Positions 19,002 to 28,479 of a stretch of DNA of 64,000 nucleotides are shown here, piece by piece (within the stretch, counting starts at the first letter, position 1; every line of letters begins with the position of its first letter). The position numbers were made by a program, and so were the translations under genes. Location: contig NZ_JAVHUW010000025.1 of NCBI RefSeq assembly GCF_030954495.1, forward strand, positions 1 through 64,000, given 5' to 3'. The notes under the pieces were generated by a model, which was not told the DNA's origin, searched no databases, and worked only from the letters and a program-made list of their open reading frames with translations. The stretch is from Candidatus Desulfosporosinus nitrosoreducens. Its GTDB lineage: Bacteria > Bacillota > Desulfitobacteriia > Desulfitobacteriales > Desulfitobacteriaceae.

Positions 19002-20105
19002 TTAAGACATTCTAACAGGTAATACAAGGTAGAGATAATTGGGATTATCTAAAGGACGCATAACGCCCGGGCTGTACGGTCCTGAAAGTTCAAAAATGAT
19101 TTGTTCACTGTCAATTACTTTTAAAGCATCGATTAAAAACTTAGCGTTGAAAGCGATCATGACATCTTTACCTTGCATGGAAATTTCCATTTGCTCAGAA
19201 ATTTTACCTAATTCCGTTGTTTGATCTATTCTCAGTTGCGCACTTTCAACTTTAATTCGAATAATATTGCTCCCACTTTTATCATGGGATAACAAAGAAG
19301 CCCTTTCTACTGCCTCTAAAAAATTTCTGACGGAAAGATTAATTTTAGTTTCGCAAGTCTGAGGGATGACTTGTTTATAATTAGGGAACATTCCTTCAAT
19401 TAACCTGGAAACTAAAAAAATTAAACCAAATTGGAAAACAATTTGTGATTTATTGAAACTAATCGCTAAGTATTCATCTTCATCTCGTAGTAAGCGATAT
19501 ATTTCCGACAATGTTTTGGCAGGTATAATCCCACTAAAATTTGCGTCTTCAGGATTGTCTATTTCGGAAATACTGTAGGCCAGACGATGGGTATCTGTTG
19601 CAACAAGACGGAGATTAGAACCTTCAATTTGTAAAAGGGTTCCGTTAAAAACAGGTCTATTTTCTTCCACAGCACAAGAAAATATAGTTTGTCTAATCAT
19701 GTTTTTAAAAATCACTGTAGGTACATTAAAGGAAACCGGGTCGATTAAATCGGGAAGAAGAGGATATTCTTCAGGATCATATCCTCTTAAGGTTATTTCT
19801 GATTGATAATAATAAATTGTAATTGACCCGTCTTGTTCCTTTATTGTTATTGTTGTATCAGGTAATTTGCGTACAACTTCAGCAAAAAGTTTTGCGGGGA
19901 CAACTATAACCCCTTCTTCTTCAATTTGAGCGGGAACTTCACAGCGGATGCCCAGTTCAAGATCCGTTGCTGCAAAGCGCAAACACTGTTGCTCGGCGCT
20001 TATTAAAATTCCTGAAAGAACGGGTAAAGTGTTCTTACTGGAAACCGCCCGCTGAACGGCATTTACTCCGGAAAGAAGCGAATCCTTTGAGCAGAAGATT
20101 TTCAT
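19002..20105 (-). CDS. dnaN: DNA polymerase III sliding clamp (beta subunit)
   Basis: This 367-residue protein forms the ring clamp that holds polymerase on DNA. It has three clamp domains and the typical N-terminus MKIFCSKDSLLSGVNAVQRA and C-terminus YLYLVLPVRMS. The start at 20105 is fixed by AGGAGG seven bases upstream; the frame is open a further 31 codons upstream into the origin region, without a ribosome site. It is cotranscribed with recF, which it nearly touches. Confidence 0.97.
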   Translation of the reverse strand: MKIFCSKDSLLSGVNAVQRAVSSKNTLPVLSGILISAEQQCLRFAATDLELGIRCEVPAQIEEEGVIVVPAKLFAEVVRKLPDTTITIKEQDGSITIYYYQSEITLRGYDPEEYPLLPDLIDPVSFNVPTVIFKNMIRQTIFSCAVEENRPVFNGTLLQIEGSNLRLVATDTHRLAYSISEIDNPEDANFSGIIPAKTLSEIYRLLRDEDEYLAISFNKSQIVFQFGLIFLVSRLIEGMFPNYKQVIPQTCETKINLSVRNFLEAVERASLLSHDKSGSNIIRIKVESAQLRIDQTTELGKISEQMEISMQGKDVMIAFNAKFLIDALKVIDSEQIIFELSGPYSPGVMRPLDNPNYLYLVLPVRMS

Positions 20106-20363
20106 ATTGAATCCTCCTAAAAATTTTCCCAGTTCTAAATTACGCTGAGTATTAATAAGATAATAATTAGTAGCTATAGTAGTATTCCTTGTCAACATGT
20201 GGATAAGTCAATTATAGAGGCAGAATCTCTGTATTTTATAGTGTTGAAAAAGGGGTGGACAAACAGATAATTTTTATCCACATGTCCACAAATTATAAAA
20301 TGTCTTTATTTTATTAAGATAGTGTAAACAGTTTATCCACATACACCTACAAGTACAGGTTTA
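20106..20363. other. oriC: oriC part 2: DnaA boxes and AT-rich unwinding region between dnaA and dnaN
   Basis: Three perfect DnaA boxes are present: TGTGGATAA at 20198-20206, and TTATCCACA at 20274-20282 and 20333-20341. Between the last two lies an AT-rich run (about 20290-20325) that would suit a DNA unwinding element. In Bacillus the unwinding site is also in the dnaA-dnaN gap. A TTGACA box (about 20184-20189, minus strand) may serve a dnaN promoter. Confidence 0.85.
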
Positions 20364-21725
20364 TTATTCGTTTTGGATTCGTTGAATTATTTCATTGACC
20401 TTTTTTTCTAGGATGGGATCATTTTGTACAGCCTGAGATATTTTTTCCTGAGCATGCATTACCGTTGTGTGGTCTCTTCCGCCAAATTCATCGCCTATCT
20501 TTGGCAAAGAGGAGTCGGTTAATTGGCGCGATAGATACATGGCAATTTGGCGAGGAAAAGCAACGGCTTGAGTGCGTTTCTTGGCTTTAAATTCATTGGG
20601 GGACAAGTGAAAATAATCTGCTACAGCTTTTTGAATGGAATCAATGGTAATCTGTTTGGGGTTATTTGTAGGTAAAATATCTTTAAGAGCCTCCATAGCA
20701 ACTTCTGCTGTAATAGGTATTGAACTTAAAGAGGCAAAAGCGATGACTCGAATTAGGGCTCCTTCGAGTTCCCGAATGTTTGTATGTATTTTATCAGCAA
20801 TGTAAACCATTACTTCATTCGAGACTTGCAAATTTTCAACCTTGGCTTTTTTTCTTAAGATAGCGATTCTGGTTTCCAGATCAGGAGCTTGAATATCTGT
20901 GATCAGGCCCCATTCAAATCTCGAACGCAAACGATCTTCTAACGTGGGAATTTCTTTTGGCGGGCGGTCTGAAGAAATAATAATTTGCTTATTCGCTTCG
21001 TGCAGGGCGTTAAATGTATGGAAAAATTCTTCTTGAGTGCGTTCTTTTCCAGCCAAAAATTGAATATCGTCAATTAAGAGAATGTCCACGTTTCTATAAT
21101 GATTGCGAAATTCAATGGAATTTTCATCGCGAATTGAATCAATAAGTTCATTGGTAAACTTCTCGCTTGAGACATAAAGAACTCTTGTATTAGGAGAACG
21201 TTGAAGAACGTGATGGCCAATGGCATGCATAAGGTGGGTTTTTCCCAGACCTACACCTCCGTAAATAAACAGGGGATTGTAGGATTTAGCGGGTGATTCC
21301 GCAACAGCAAGAGATGCAGCGTGTGCAAAACGATTGCTGTTGCCGATAACGAAGGTGTCGAAGGTATATTTGGAATTGAGAGAGTTTGGCAAAGGTTCAC
21401 TTTGTTTTAAGACGGCTTCAGACATCATGGATGGTGGGGTTCGTTCTTCAGCCATAGATTCTTCTGGGTTGGGAATAACAAAGCGGAGGCTTACAGAATG
21501 CCCCAACACTGACTGGACAGAGGACCGAATCAAAGATGCATATCGACTTTCCAACCAATCTTTAGCGAAATCATTAGGAACACTGATTACTAAAGTATCC
21601 CCATCCATCATTAAAAGTTGGGTAGAACTTAACCAGGTTTCAAAACTTGGTTTGGTTAGTTCGTTTTTCAGTTTTTCAAGTGTTTCCTGCCACAATAGGT
21701 GAGGTGAGATTGGTTGTGGTGGCAT
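20364..21725 (-). CDS. dnaA: Chromosomal replication initiator DnaA
   Basis: This 453-residue AAA+ protein binds DnaA boxes and opens oriC. Domain I is residues 1-85, a variable linker follows, and then AAA+ with Walker [10 protein letters not shown], Walker B LLIDDIQF and sensor motifs. The C-terminal domain IV carries the signature [11 protein letters not shown]. The start at 21725 is supported by GGGAGG seven bases upstream; upstream in-frame codons run into the DnaA-box region. Box clusters on both sides of the gene indicate a bipartite origin and autoregulation. Confidence 0.98.
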   Translation of the reverse strand: MPPQPISPHLLWQETLEKLKNELTKPSFETWLSSTQLLMMDGDTLVISVPNDFAKDWLESRYASLIRSSVQSVLGHSVSLRFVIPNPEESMAEERTPPSMMSEAVLKQSEPLPNSLNSKYTFDTFVIGNSNRFAHAASLAVAESPAKSYNPLFIYGGVGLGKTHLMHAIGHHVLQRSPNTRVLYVSSEKFTNELIDSIRDENSIEFRNHYRNVDILLIDDIQFLAGKERTQEEFFHTFNALHEANKQIIISSDRPPKEIPTLEDRLRSRFEWGLITDIQAPDLETRIAILRKKAKVENLQVSNEVMVYIADKIHTNIRELEGALIRVIAFASLSSIPITAEVAMEALKDILPTNNPKQITIDSIQKAVADYFHLSPNEFKAKKRTQAVAFPRQIAMYLSRQLTDSSLPKIGDEFGGRDHTTVMHAQEKISQAVQNDPILEKKVNEIIQRIQNE

Positions 21726-21991
21726 GAATGGACCTCCCTTGTCTAAGAATGTAAGATTAATGACAATAAAAAAGTTATACACAAACTTATACACATTTGT
21801 GGATAACTTGATCAAATTGCGAGCTGTGGATAATAAAAAATAAGTTTGCAGTTGCTGTAAGCTGGTGTGAAATTATAATATCAAGTTTTTAAAAGGTTAT
21901 CAACAGGAAGATTTCGTGTTTTATTAAATTATTCACAGTGGATAACTTATATGGAACCTTATGTTATCCACATCTTACCGTAAGGCCTTGC
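21726..21991. other. oriC: oriC part 1: DnaA-box cluster upstream of dnaA
   Basis: At least seven box-like sites are present: TTATACACA at 21775-21783 and 21787-21795, TGTGGATAA at 21798-21806 and 21825-21833, TTATCAACA at 21897-21905, AGTGGATAA at 21937-21945 and TTATCCACA at 21964-21972. They lie in both orientations. The divergent genes dnaA (minus) and rpmH (plus) mark the switch of transcription direction at the origin. Confidence 0.9.
21786..21815 (-). promoter_or_regulatory. Candidate dnaA promoter overlapping DnaA boxes
   Basis: On the minus strand, TTGATC (21810-21815), 18 bases, then TATAAG (21786-21791). Two DnaA boxes overlap the spacer and -10 box, which would let DnaA repress its own gene. 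Confidence 0.45.
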
Positions 21992-22021
21992 TTGACAGAA
22001 CAAAAATTATTAGAGTATAAT
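21992..22021 (+). promoter_or_regulatory. Sigma-A promoter of the rpmH-rnpA operon
   Basis: TTGACA (21992-21997), 18 bases, then TATAAT (22016-22021), about 60 bases ahead of the rpmH start. Both boxes are perfect consensus. Confidence 0.8.
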
Positions 22022-22081
22022 CTTTAAGTAAGTCTGTTGCTTAGGATGTTTTTGCTATTCATAAAAGGAGGTGTCTTTAAA

Positions 22082-22216
22082 TTGAAGAGAACATATCAAC
22101 CAAAGAATCGCCGCCATAAGCGGGTTCATGGTTTTTTAAGCCGTATGAGTACGCCAACAGGGCGAAATGTGATAAAACGCCGTCGATTAAAAGGTCGGAA
22201 GAAGTTGTCAGTTTAA
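22082..22216 (+). CDS. rpmH: 50S ribosomal protein L34
   Basis: This 44-residue, very basic protein begins [18 protein letters not shown] and ends [12 protein letters not shown], the full L34 pattern. The start is TTG at 22082, with AAAGGAGGTG about eight bases upstream. It heads the plus-strand operon beside dnaA, as in most bacteria. A terminator directly follows, probably partial, since rnpA lies 130 bases further. Confidence 0.96.
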   Translation: MKRTYQPKNRRHKRVHGFLSRMSTPTGRNVIKRRRLKGRKKLSV

Positions 22217-22242
22217 GGCCGCAATTATGTGGCCTTTTTTTT
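22215..22242 (+). terminator. Rho-independent terminator after rpmH
   Basis: AAGGCC with an inner extension (GC/GT) pairs with GGCCTT, followed by eight T. It begins at the rpmH stop codon and would reduce transcription into rnpA, giving more L34 than RNase P protein. Confidence 0.75.
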
Positions 22243-22345
22243 AAATGGATTATTAATTTGCTCCAAAAGGCTATAAAAGGTTTAAATATTGTCTTCAGGA
22301 GTTAAAATATGAGAGAATTGTCACGGATATAAGCCTGGAGGAATT

Positions 22346-22684
22346 ATGCTAAAAAGAGAGTTACGTTTGCGCAAAAAGTCAGGCTTTCAAGCAATATTTG
22401 CGAATGGAAAAAACTTTTCTGCTAAATATGCCGCTGTCTATATTTTTAAAGGAGATAAACAATCTTTCGGATTTATTGCTTCAAAAAAAATCGGCAATTC
22501 AGTTCAACGGAATCGTGCTAAGAGACTTTTGCGTGAAGTTATACGGCTACATATCTTGGAAATAAAACCCGACTTGCAAATTATTTTTATTGCAAGAGCT
22601 AAGATCAAAGGAGTTTCCTTTATCGAAGTCGAAACGTCTATCATGATGATGTTAAAAAGGGCGAATGCTTTAATTTTGAAATGA
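22346..22684 (+). CDS. rnpA: Ribonuclease P protein component
   Basis: This 112-residue basic protein binds the RNase P RNA and helps cleave 5' leaders of pre-tRNA. The family signature RNRAKRLLREVIR is near residues 52-64 and the FGFIASKKIGNSVQ strand precedes it. GGAGGAATT precedes the ATG. It is followed after nine bases by yidD. Confidence 0.96.
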   Translation: MLKRELRLRKKSGFQAIFANGKNFSAKYAAVYIFKGDKQSFGFIASKKIGNSVQRNRAKRLLREVIRLHILEIKPDLQIIFIARAKIKGVSFIEVETSIMMMLKRANALILK

Positions 22685-22693
22685 GTCTTTAAT

Positions 22694-22900
22694 GTGAAAC
22701 ATTTATTAGTATTAGTGCTGAGATTTTATCAAAAATTTATTTCCCCTTTAAAAGGACAAACATGCCGTTTTTATCCGACATGTTCTGAATACTCTATTCA
22801 GGCGCTGCAAAAATACGGTCTTTGGCGAGGGAGTTATAAATCACTCATTAGAATTTTAAAATGCCACCCGTTTCATCCTGGAGGGCATGATCCAGTTTAA
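22694..22900 (+). CDS. yidD: Membrane protein insertion efficiency factor YidD
   Basis: This 68-residue protein has the family core [15 protein letters not shown] and [11 protein letters not shown]. In the family it is an amphipathic membrane-associated protein helping YidC-dependent insertion. The start is GTG at 22694 with a weak ribosome site; it lies between rnpA and yidC in the canonical order. Confidence 0.93.
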   Translation: MKHLLVLVLRFYQKFISPLKGQTCRFYPTCSEYSIQALQKYGLWRGSYKSLIRILKCHPFHPGGHDPV

Positions 22901-22911
22901 GGAGGGCTTCT

Positions 22912-23586
22912 GTGAATATTATTGTGCATTGGATGACGTATTTGTTAAATATACTTTATAATCTGTCATCTACAGTAGGGCTGCCTAATTATGGTGTTGC
23001 GATTATCTTATTAACAATTTTAATCAAGACGATTATCTATCCTTTAACTTATAAACAAATGGCTTCGATGCGCAAAACAGTCGATCTTCAGCCAAAAATT
23101 AAAGCAATCCAAGCAAAGTATAAAAATGATAAAGAAAAAGCAAATGCTGAAATTATGGAATTATATAAGCAACATAAAGTGAACCCTATGGGTGGCTGTC
23201 TTCCTATTGTTGTGCAGTTGCCGATTTTCTGGGGCTTATACAGCACTCTTCGAAATTTTCCTTATGGAAATTCTGCTGCTTCCGCTCACTGGTTTTTAGG
23301 CTTTGATTTAACAAAGGTCTATGGTTTTAGCCCGTCTTATCATATTATTTTGCCTTTATTTGCCGCAGCTACGACGTATTTGCAGACAAAAGTTACGAAT
23401 CCGAATGCATCGACAGATCCAACCCAAAAAACGATGTTATATATAATGCCTTTATTTTTTGCCTATATTAGTGCCACGGTACCATCCGGTTTGGCTTTAT
23501 ATTGGGTAACTATGAACTGTGTCTCGATTCTTCAACAGCTATATATTAATCGTAAACTGTCGAATCAAAAGAAAAGCGCAGCATAG
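22912..23586 (+). CDS. yidC: Membrane protein insertase YidC/Oxa1
   Basis: This 224-residue integral membrane insertase has no large extracellular domain, as is usual for Gram-positives. The first membrane part YGVAIILLTILIKTIIYPLT carries the conserved hydrophilic-groove Arg/Lys region nearby (QMASMRKTVDLQPKI). PMGGCLPIVVQLPIFWGLY is the family signature, followed by three further segments. GTG start with AAGGAGGG upstream. It carries no lipobox, unlike many Bacillus SpoIIIJ proteins. Confidence 0.95.
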   Translation: MNIIVHWMTYLLNILYNLSSTVGLPNYGVAIILLTILIKTIIYPLTYKQMASMRKTVDLQPKIKAIQAKYKNDKEKANAEIMELYKQHKVNPMGGCLPIVVQLPIFWGLYSTLRNFPYGNSAASAHWFLGFDLTKVYGFSPSYHIILPLFAAATTYLQTKVTNPNASTDPTQKTMLYIMPLFFAYISATVPSGLALYWVTMNCVSILQQLYINRKLSNQKKSAA

Positions 23587-23620
23587 ATAACGAACGGGGA
23601 AGACGTGAGGAGGATCGTTC

Positions 23621-24247
23621 ATGAAGGTTGCAGAGAAAACCGGAAAAACGGTTGAAGAAGCGATCGCAGCTGGAATTCAGGAATTGGCCGTTGATCGTCA
23701 ATATGTCAATATTGAAGTTCTTGAAGAACCTGCAAAAAAGGGATTATTCGGTCTTTTCGGGACAAAACTGGCTAGAGTTAGAGTTTCTTATGAAGATGAT
23801 CCTGGAATATTAGCAACTGAGTTTATTAATGACGTTTGTCAGGCTATGGGGGTTAAAGCAGGTGCTCAGATAAGTAAGAATGCTGAGAATTGGCATATAA
23901 ATATCACCGGACCGGATCTTGGCATCTTAATTGGTCGGCGGGGAGATACTTTGGATGCCCTGCAATACTTGACAAATTTGGCGGTTGCTAAAAAGTTATC
24001 CGAGCGGGTGCGAATTATTGTCGATGTAGAAGGGTATCGCTTGCGTCGCGAAGAGACTTTGATTCGTTTAGCTAAACGCTTATCGGAAAAGGTCAAACGA
24101 ACAGGTGTGAGAATTGTGCTAGAACCTATGAATCCTCATGAACGGAGAATTATTCACACTTCTTTACAGGATGATACAAGGATTTCCACTTTCAGTGAAG
24201 GTGATGATCCTAATCGGCGTGTCGTTATTGCCCTTAAAAGAGGTTAA
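23621..24247 (+). CDS. jag: RNA-binding protein Jag/KhpB (Jag-N, KH, R3H)
   Basis: This 208-residue cytoplasmic RNA-binding protein has a Jag N-terminal domain (residues 1-50, with KKGLFGLFG), a KH domain (about 75-150, GILIGRRGDTLDALQYL) and an R3H domain (about 150-205, MNPHERRIIHTSLQ). KhpB works with KhpA on cell elongation and sRNA regulation in Gram-positives. It is the usual partner after yidC. A strong terminator follows. Confidence 0.93.
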   Translation: MKVAEKTGKTVEEAIAAGIQELAVDRQYVNIEVLEEPAKKGLFGLFGTKLARVRVSYEDDPGILATEFINDVCQAMGVKAGAQISKNAENWHINITGPDLGILIGRRGDTLDALQYLTNLAVAKKLSERVRIIVDVEGYRLRREETLIRLAKRLSEKVKRTGVRIVLEPMNPHERRIIHTSLQDDTRISTFSEGDDPNRRVVIALKRG

Positions 24248-24307
24248 GTTTCTTTAAACAACCTTTCAACTTAATGTTTTATTAAAAATGGTGGAGATAT
24301 TTAGGTT

Positions 24308-24332
24308 GAGGGGAAGAATCCCCTCTTTTTTT
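24308..24332 (+). terminator. Rho-independent terminator after jag
   Basis: GAGGGG, six-base loop, CCCCTC, then seven T. It separates the rpmH-jag unit from mnmE-mnmG-rsmG. Confidence 0.85.
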
Positions 24333-24363
24333 ATCATTTGTTTATGTAATTGGAGATGATCAG

Positions 24364-25725
24364 GTGGAAGAAACTATTGTGGCAATGGCCACAGCAATGG
24401 GAGAAGCGAGTGTTCACATTATCAGATTAAGTGGACCTCAAGCGGGAAATATCATTGAGGAATGTTTTGAACCTCGGTCCAAAGAACGATGGTTGCGTAA
24501 GGATAATTTCACCTTAAACCTCGGTATTTTTCGAGACGAAGGTCATGTTCTTGATGAAGTTTTGATTGGCAGAATGTTTGCTCCCAGCTCTTTTACGGGT
24601 GAAGATGTCTATGAGGTGAATTGCCATGGCGGGCCTTTCGTTGCTCAAAGAATTTTACGTGCTTGTCTTCGTCACGGGGCTCATACTGCTGAAGCCGGAG
24701 AATTTTCCAAACGGGCTTTTTTAAATGGTAAGCTGGATCTGGTTCAGGCGGAGGCTATTATTGATTTAATTAATTCACGTACAGAGACTTCTGCTGATTT
24801 AGCTTTGTCTCAGTTAAGTGGAGGATTGTCCCAAAAAATTTTAAATCTTAGGGAAGCTATTCTGAAGATTTTGGCCTTCATTGAGGCAGGTATTGATTTT
24901 CCCGAAGATGATGTTGAAAGTTTGGATCGAGAAACTTTAGATAAAGATTTAGCCGAAGTTTTAGTTTTAACTCAAAATCTTTTGTCGGGAAGCAAGACAG
25001 GAAAAATTATTAGGGAAGGTCTGCTTACCGTAATTGTAGGTAGGCCGAATGTCGGCAAATCTAGTTTGCTTAATGCTTTATTGCAAGAAGAGCGGGCTAT
25101 CGTGACAGATATTCCCGGCACAACACGAGATGAAATCAGAGAATCTGTCAGTGTTGGGGGGATACTTTTGCAATTAGTAGATACTGCGGGGATTTGGGAA
25201 ACTGAAGATGTTGTTGAACGTCTTGGGATTGAGAGAACATGGAAGGCTTTGAAGACTGCGGAACTGATTTTACTGGTTGTGCAGGCGAATCTTCCTCTTT
25301 CGGATGATGAAAGATATATACTTAAAGAGTATTCCGATAAAGTGGTGGTTCTTGTTAATAAAATTGATTTAATGAAGCCTGATGAAAATATTGTTATGGA
25401 AGATGTTGGCTGCTGGATACCTTTTTCAGTCCTTCAACAAAAGGGTTTTAACAAGCTGGAAGAAGAAATAAAAAAGAGAGTATATCAAGGAGAGGTTATT
25501 AATAAAGAAGATTCTTTCCTTTCAAATCTTCGCCAGATTTCTTCTTTAGAGCATTGTTATACCGCGCTCACCCAAGCTAAAACCAGTTTGGATCTCTCCA
25601 TGCCCTGGGATATTCTTTCCATTGACATTAGGCGAGCTCTTCAATATATTTCCGAGATAACCGGACATAATGTTCAAGAATCATTGCTCGAAGACATTTT
25701 CTCTCGATTTTGTATTGGAAAGTAG
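24364..25725 (+). CDS. mnmE: tRNA uridine-5-carboxymethylaminomethyl GTPase MnmE
   Basis: This 453-residue GTPase works with MnmG to modify U34 of tRNAs. It has an N-terminal tetrahydrofolate-binding domain (residues 1-118), a helical domain split around a G domain with GRPNVGKSSLLN, DTAG and NKID, and the C-terminal zinc-free CIGK motif (FCIGK end). The start is GTG at 24364 with GGAGATGAT upstream. Its stop nearly overlaps the mnmG start. Confidence 0.97.
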   Translation: MEETIVAMATAMGEASVHIIRLSGPQAGNIIEECFEPRSKERWLRKDNFTLNLGIFRDEGHVLDEVLIGRMFAPSSFTGEDVYEVNCHGGPFVAQRILRACLRHGAHTAEAGEFSKRAFLNGKLDLVQAEAIIDLINSRTETSADLALSQLSGGLSQKILNLREAILKILAFIEAGIDFPEDDVESLDRETLDKDLAEVLVLTQNLLSGSKTGKIIREGLLTVIVGRPNVGKSSLLNALLQEERAIVTDIPGTTRDEIRESVSVGGILLQLVDTAGIWETEDVVERLGIERTWKALKTAELILLVVQANLPLSDDERYILKEYSDKVVVLVNKIDLMKPDENIVMEDVGCWIPFSVLQQKGFNKLEEEIKKRVYQGEVINKEDSFLSNLRQISSLEHCYTALTQAKTSLDLSMPWDILSIDIRRALQYISEITGHNVQESLLEDIFSRFCIGK

Positions 25726-25733
25726 GTTCGACC

Positions 25734-27638
25734 TTGGAATATTTTGCTGGAAAATATGATGTTATTGTCGTTGGCGCAGGACACGCAGGATGTGAAGCTG
25801 CCCTTGCCGCTGCCCGACTGGGTTGTGAGACATTATTGTTAACTTTAAATCTGGATACAATTGCCCATATGCCTTGCAATCCATCGATTGGGGGACCTGC
25901 GAAGGGGCATTTGGTGCGTGAAATTGATGCCCTTGGCGGGCAAATGGGGATTAATGCGGATGAAACCTCGTTACAAGTCAAAATGTTAAATACAGGAAAA
26001 GGCCCGGCTGTTTATGCTCTGCGGGTGCAGTCCGATAAACAAGCTTATCAGAATCAGATGCGGGCAACTTTATTAAAACAGCCGAAGCTTACAGTTGCTC
26101 AAGGGCTGGTCGAGCGGATTGTGGTCGACCAGCATCAGGCAGCTGGTGTTGTAACAAGGACTGGAGCCCGTTATGAAGCTCAAAGTATCGTTTTGACAAG
26201 TGGAACTTACTTGCGAGGGAGAATTATTCTCGGTGATTCAATGTATGAAGGTGGGCCGAATGGACAGATGCCGGCTCTAAGTCTGTCGGAATCTCTTAAA
26301 GAACATGGCATTGAGCTGGGCAGATTTAAGACTGGAACTCCGCCAAGAATTCATCGTCATTCTGTCGATTATTCGCAGCTGCGTATTCAACCTGGTGATG
26401 ACTCCTTATGGTCTTTTTCATTTTTGCCTACAGAAAGCATTTTCTGGCATAGAGACCCTTCTCTGCAAATTCCTTGTTGGCTCGGATATACATCTAAGGA
26501 GACCCATAATATTATCCGTGAAAACCTTTATCGTGCACCTCTTTATTCCGGAAAAATCGAGGGGATTGGACCACGCTATTGTCCTTCAATTGAAGATAAG
26601 GTTGTCCGTTTTGCGGAACGCGACGCTCACCAGATTTTTTTGGAACCTGAAGGCTGGAATACTGATGAGCTTTATGTTGCGGGGTTATCGACCAGTATGC
26701 CGGAGGAAGTTCAGATCCGGATCTTGCAAAGTATTCCCGGTCTTAGATATGTTAAAATGCTGCGGCCTGGTTATGCTATTGAGTATGATTATGTTTTTCC
26801 TCATCAACTGACGATGGGTCTAGAGCTTCGGCAATTGCCCGGTTTATTTACTGCCGGTCAATTAAATGGGACTTCAGGTTATGAAGAAGCTGCAGCTCAG
26901 GGATTAATGGCGGGTATTAATGCGGCAATGCGTTCCTTGGGTAAAGAGCCTTTTATTCTTCGCCGTTCTGATGGATATCTGGGGGTTATGATTGATGATC
27001 TGGTTACTAAAGGGGTAAAAGAGCCTTATCGCCTTTTGACCTCGCGCGCTGAGTATCGTCTTGTTCTGAGACAAGATAATGCTGACCTGAGGCTGACTGA
27101 AAAAGGACGGTTTCTTGGTTTAGTAGATGACAAGCGCTGGGCGCGTTTTCAGACAAAGAAAAAGAACTTTGAAGAGATCATCAAGCTTTGGAAGTCTACT
27201 GTTTTTTCTCCTATCAATCAAAGTTTAACGACGGTAATGGCAAGTGCGAAATCAACCCCAACCAGCGGAGGAATAAATGCTCAGGATTTAATGCGCAGGC
27301 CGGAAATTACTTTGGATCATATGATTCAGCTTCTTCCTCAACTGGCAGACTATGATCAAGAGGTTTTAGAGGAAGCGGTTATTGAAACAAAATATGCGGG
27401 CTATATTGAAAAGCAATGGTCAGATATTGAGAGATTTGCCAAAATGGAAGATAGAATCTTACCTAAAGACTTTAATTATGAAAATTTAAAAGGTCTGTCT
27501 ACTGAAGGCCGGCAAAGGCTTATTGAGGTGCGGCCCCATAGTCTGGGGCAGGCTTCTCGAATTACCGGCGTTAGCCCCGCTGATATTTCCGTTTTGCTTG
27601 TTTTCCTTGAGCAACGGCAACGAGGGGGTAAAAGGTAA
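25734..27638 (+). CDS. mnmG: tRNA uridine-5-carboxymethylaminomethyl enzyme MnmG
   Basis: This 634-residue FAD enzyme is the partner of MnmE in making (carboxymethyl)aminomethyl-uridine at the wobble base. The FAD Rossmann motif GAGHAGCEAALAAARLG is near residue 11, GGPAKGHLVREIDALGG follows, and the conserved GTYLRGRI, GRFKTGTPPR and RYCPSIEDK blocks are all present. The C-terminal helical domain ends LLVFLEQRQRGGKR. The TTG at 25734 is chosen as start because AAAGTAGG precedes it and it aligns with the family; the frame is open eight codons further into mnmE. Confidence 0.95.
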   Translation: MEYFAGKYDVIVVGAGHAGCEAALAAARLGCETLLLTLNLDTIAHMPCNPSIGGPAKGHLVREIDALGGQMGINADETSLQVKMLNTGKGPAVYALRVQSDKQAYQNQMRATLLKQPKLTVAQGLVERIVVDQHQAAGVVTRTGARYEAQSIVLTSGTYLRGRIILGDSMYEGGPNGQMPALSLSESLKEHGIELGRFKTGTPPRIHRHSVDYSQLRIQPGDDSLWSFSFLPTESIFWHRDPSLQIPCWLGYTSKETHNIIRENLYRAPLYSGKIEGIGPRYCPSIEDKVVRFAERDAHQIFLEPEGWNTDELYVAGLSTSMPEEVQIRILQSIPGLRYVKMLRPGYAIEYDYVFPHQLTMGLELRQLPGLFTAGQLNGTSGYEEAAAQGLMAGINAAMRSLGKEPFILRRSDGYLGVMIDDLVTKGVKEPYRLLTSRAEYRLVLRQDNADLRLTEKGRFLGLVDDKRWARFQTKKKNFEEIIKLWKSTVFSPINQSLTTVMASAKSTPTSGGINAQDLMRRPEITLDHMIQLLPQLADYDQEVLEEAVIETKYAGYIEKQWSDIERFAKMEDRILPKDFNYENLKGLSTEGRQRLIEVRPHSLGQASRITGVSPADISVLLVFLEQRQRGGKR

Positions 27639-28357
27639 TGTTCCAAGAATATGCCTCTCAAATTCAAGCTTCAACTAAGCTCTACTTAGGCTACGACTTG
27701 TCGGATAAGCAAATTCAGGATTTGTCTCTTTTTGGAGATCTATTGCTTGATTGGAATCAAAAATTAAATCTTACGAGAATCCTTGATCCTCAGGAAATTA
27801 TTTTAAAGCATTTTATAGATTCCATGGTTTTGGCAAGCTATATTCAGGGAACTAAATTTGTAGATTTAGGAACGGGTGCCGGCTTTCCGGGTATTCCACT
27901 GAAAATTCTTCGACCTGACTTGAAGGTTTTTTTAGTTGATTCTTTGAAAAAACGCTTAGACTTTATTGATATTGTTATTTCTCGTCTTGGTTTGAAAGAA
28001 ACCAGGACAATTCATTCCCGGGCTGAGGATTTTGGGCGTGATCACCATTATCGGGGTCAATTTGACACTGTGACCTGTCGAGCTGTAGCTCGACTACCCG
28101 TACTCGTTGAATTTGCGCTCCCCGTCTTAAAAGTTAATGGCTTGTTTCTTTCACCTAAAGGTTTGCAGGCTCAAGAGGAATTAGATGAGTCTATTGCTGC
28201 ATTAAATCTCTTGGGTGGCAAGGTTGAGAGCCTTCAACGCTATTCCCTCGGTGAAAGTGCGGAACATAGGGCGATTATCAGCATTCGCAAGATTAAGGAG
28301 ACCCCTCCCGCTTATCCGCGGAAAGCGGGAATTCCGGCTAAGCATCCTTTATTATAA
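27638..28357 (+). CDS. rsmG: 16S rRNA (guanine527-N7)-methyltransferase RsmG
   Basis: This 239-residue SAM-dependent methyltransferase acts on G527 of 16S rRNA; its loss in many bacteria gives low-level streptomycin resistance. The SAM loop VDLGTGAGFPGIPLKI is near residues 70-85 and a CRAVARLPVL block follows. The ATG shares one base with the mnmG stop (TAATG), so the two are coupled. A good terminator ends the unit. The Noc gene of Bacillus is not present here. Confidence 0.96.
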   Translation: MFQEYASQIQASTKLYLGYDLSDKQIQDLSLFGDLLLDWNQKLNLTRILDPQEIILKHFIDSMVLASYIQGTKFVDLGTGAGFPGIPLKILRPDLKVFLVDSLKKRLDFIDIVISRLGLKETRTIHSRAEDFGRDHHYRGQFDTVTCRAVARLPVLVEFALPVLKVNGLFLSPKGLQAQEELDESIAALNLLGGKVESLQRYSLGESAEHRAIISIRKIKETPPAYPRKAGIPAKHPLL

Positions 28358-28402
28358 TTACTTTAGAATAATAATTAATTGATCTTAAAATCACGAATAC
28401 TT

Positions 28403-28433
28403 GAGCTTTGCTTATTGAAGTAAAGCTCTTTTT
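28403..28433 (+). terminator. Rho-independent terminator after rsmG
   Basis: GAGCTTTGCTT, ATTG loop, AAGTAAAGCTC (one G-U pair), then TTTTT. Confidence 0.85.
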
Positions 28434-28479
28434 ATCCTTTATTATGAAGGTAATATGAAATTAATGTCGAATTATACTT

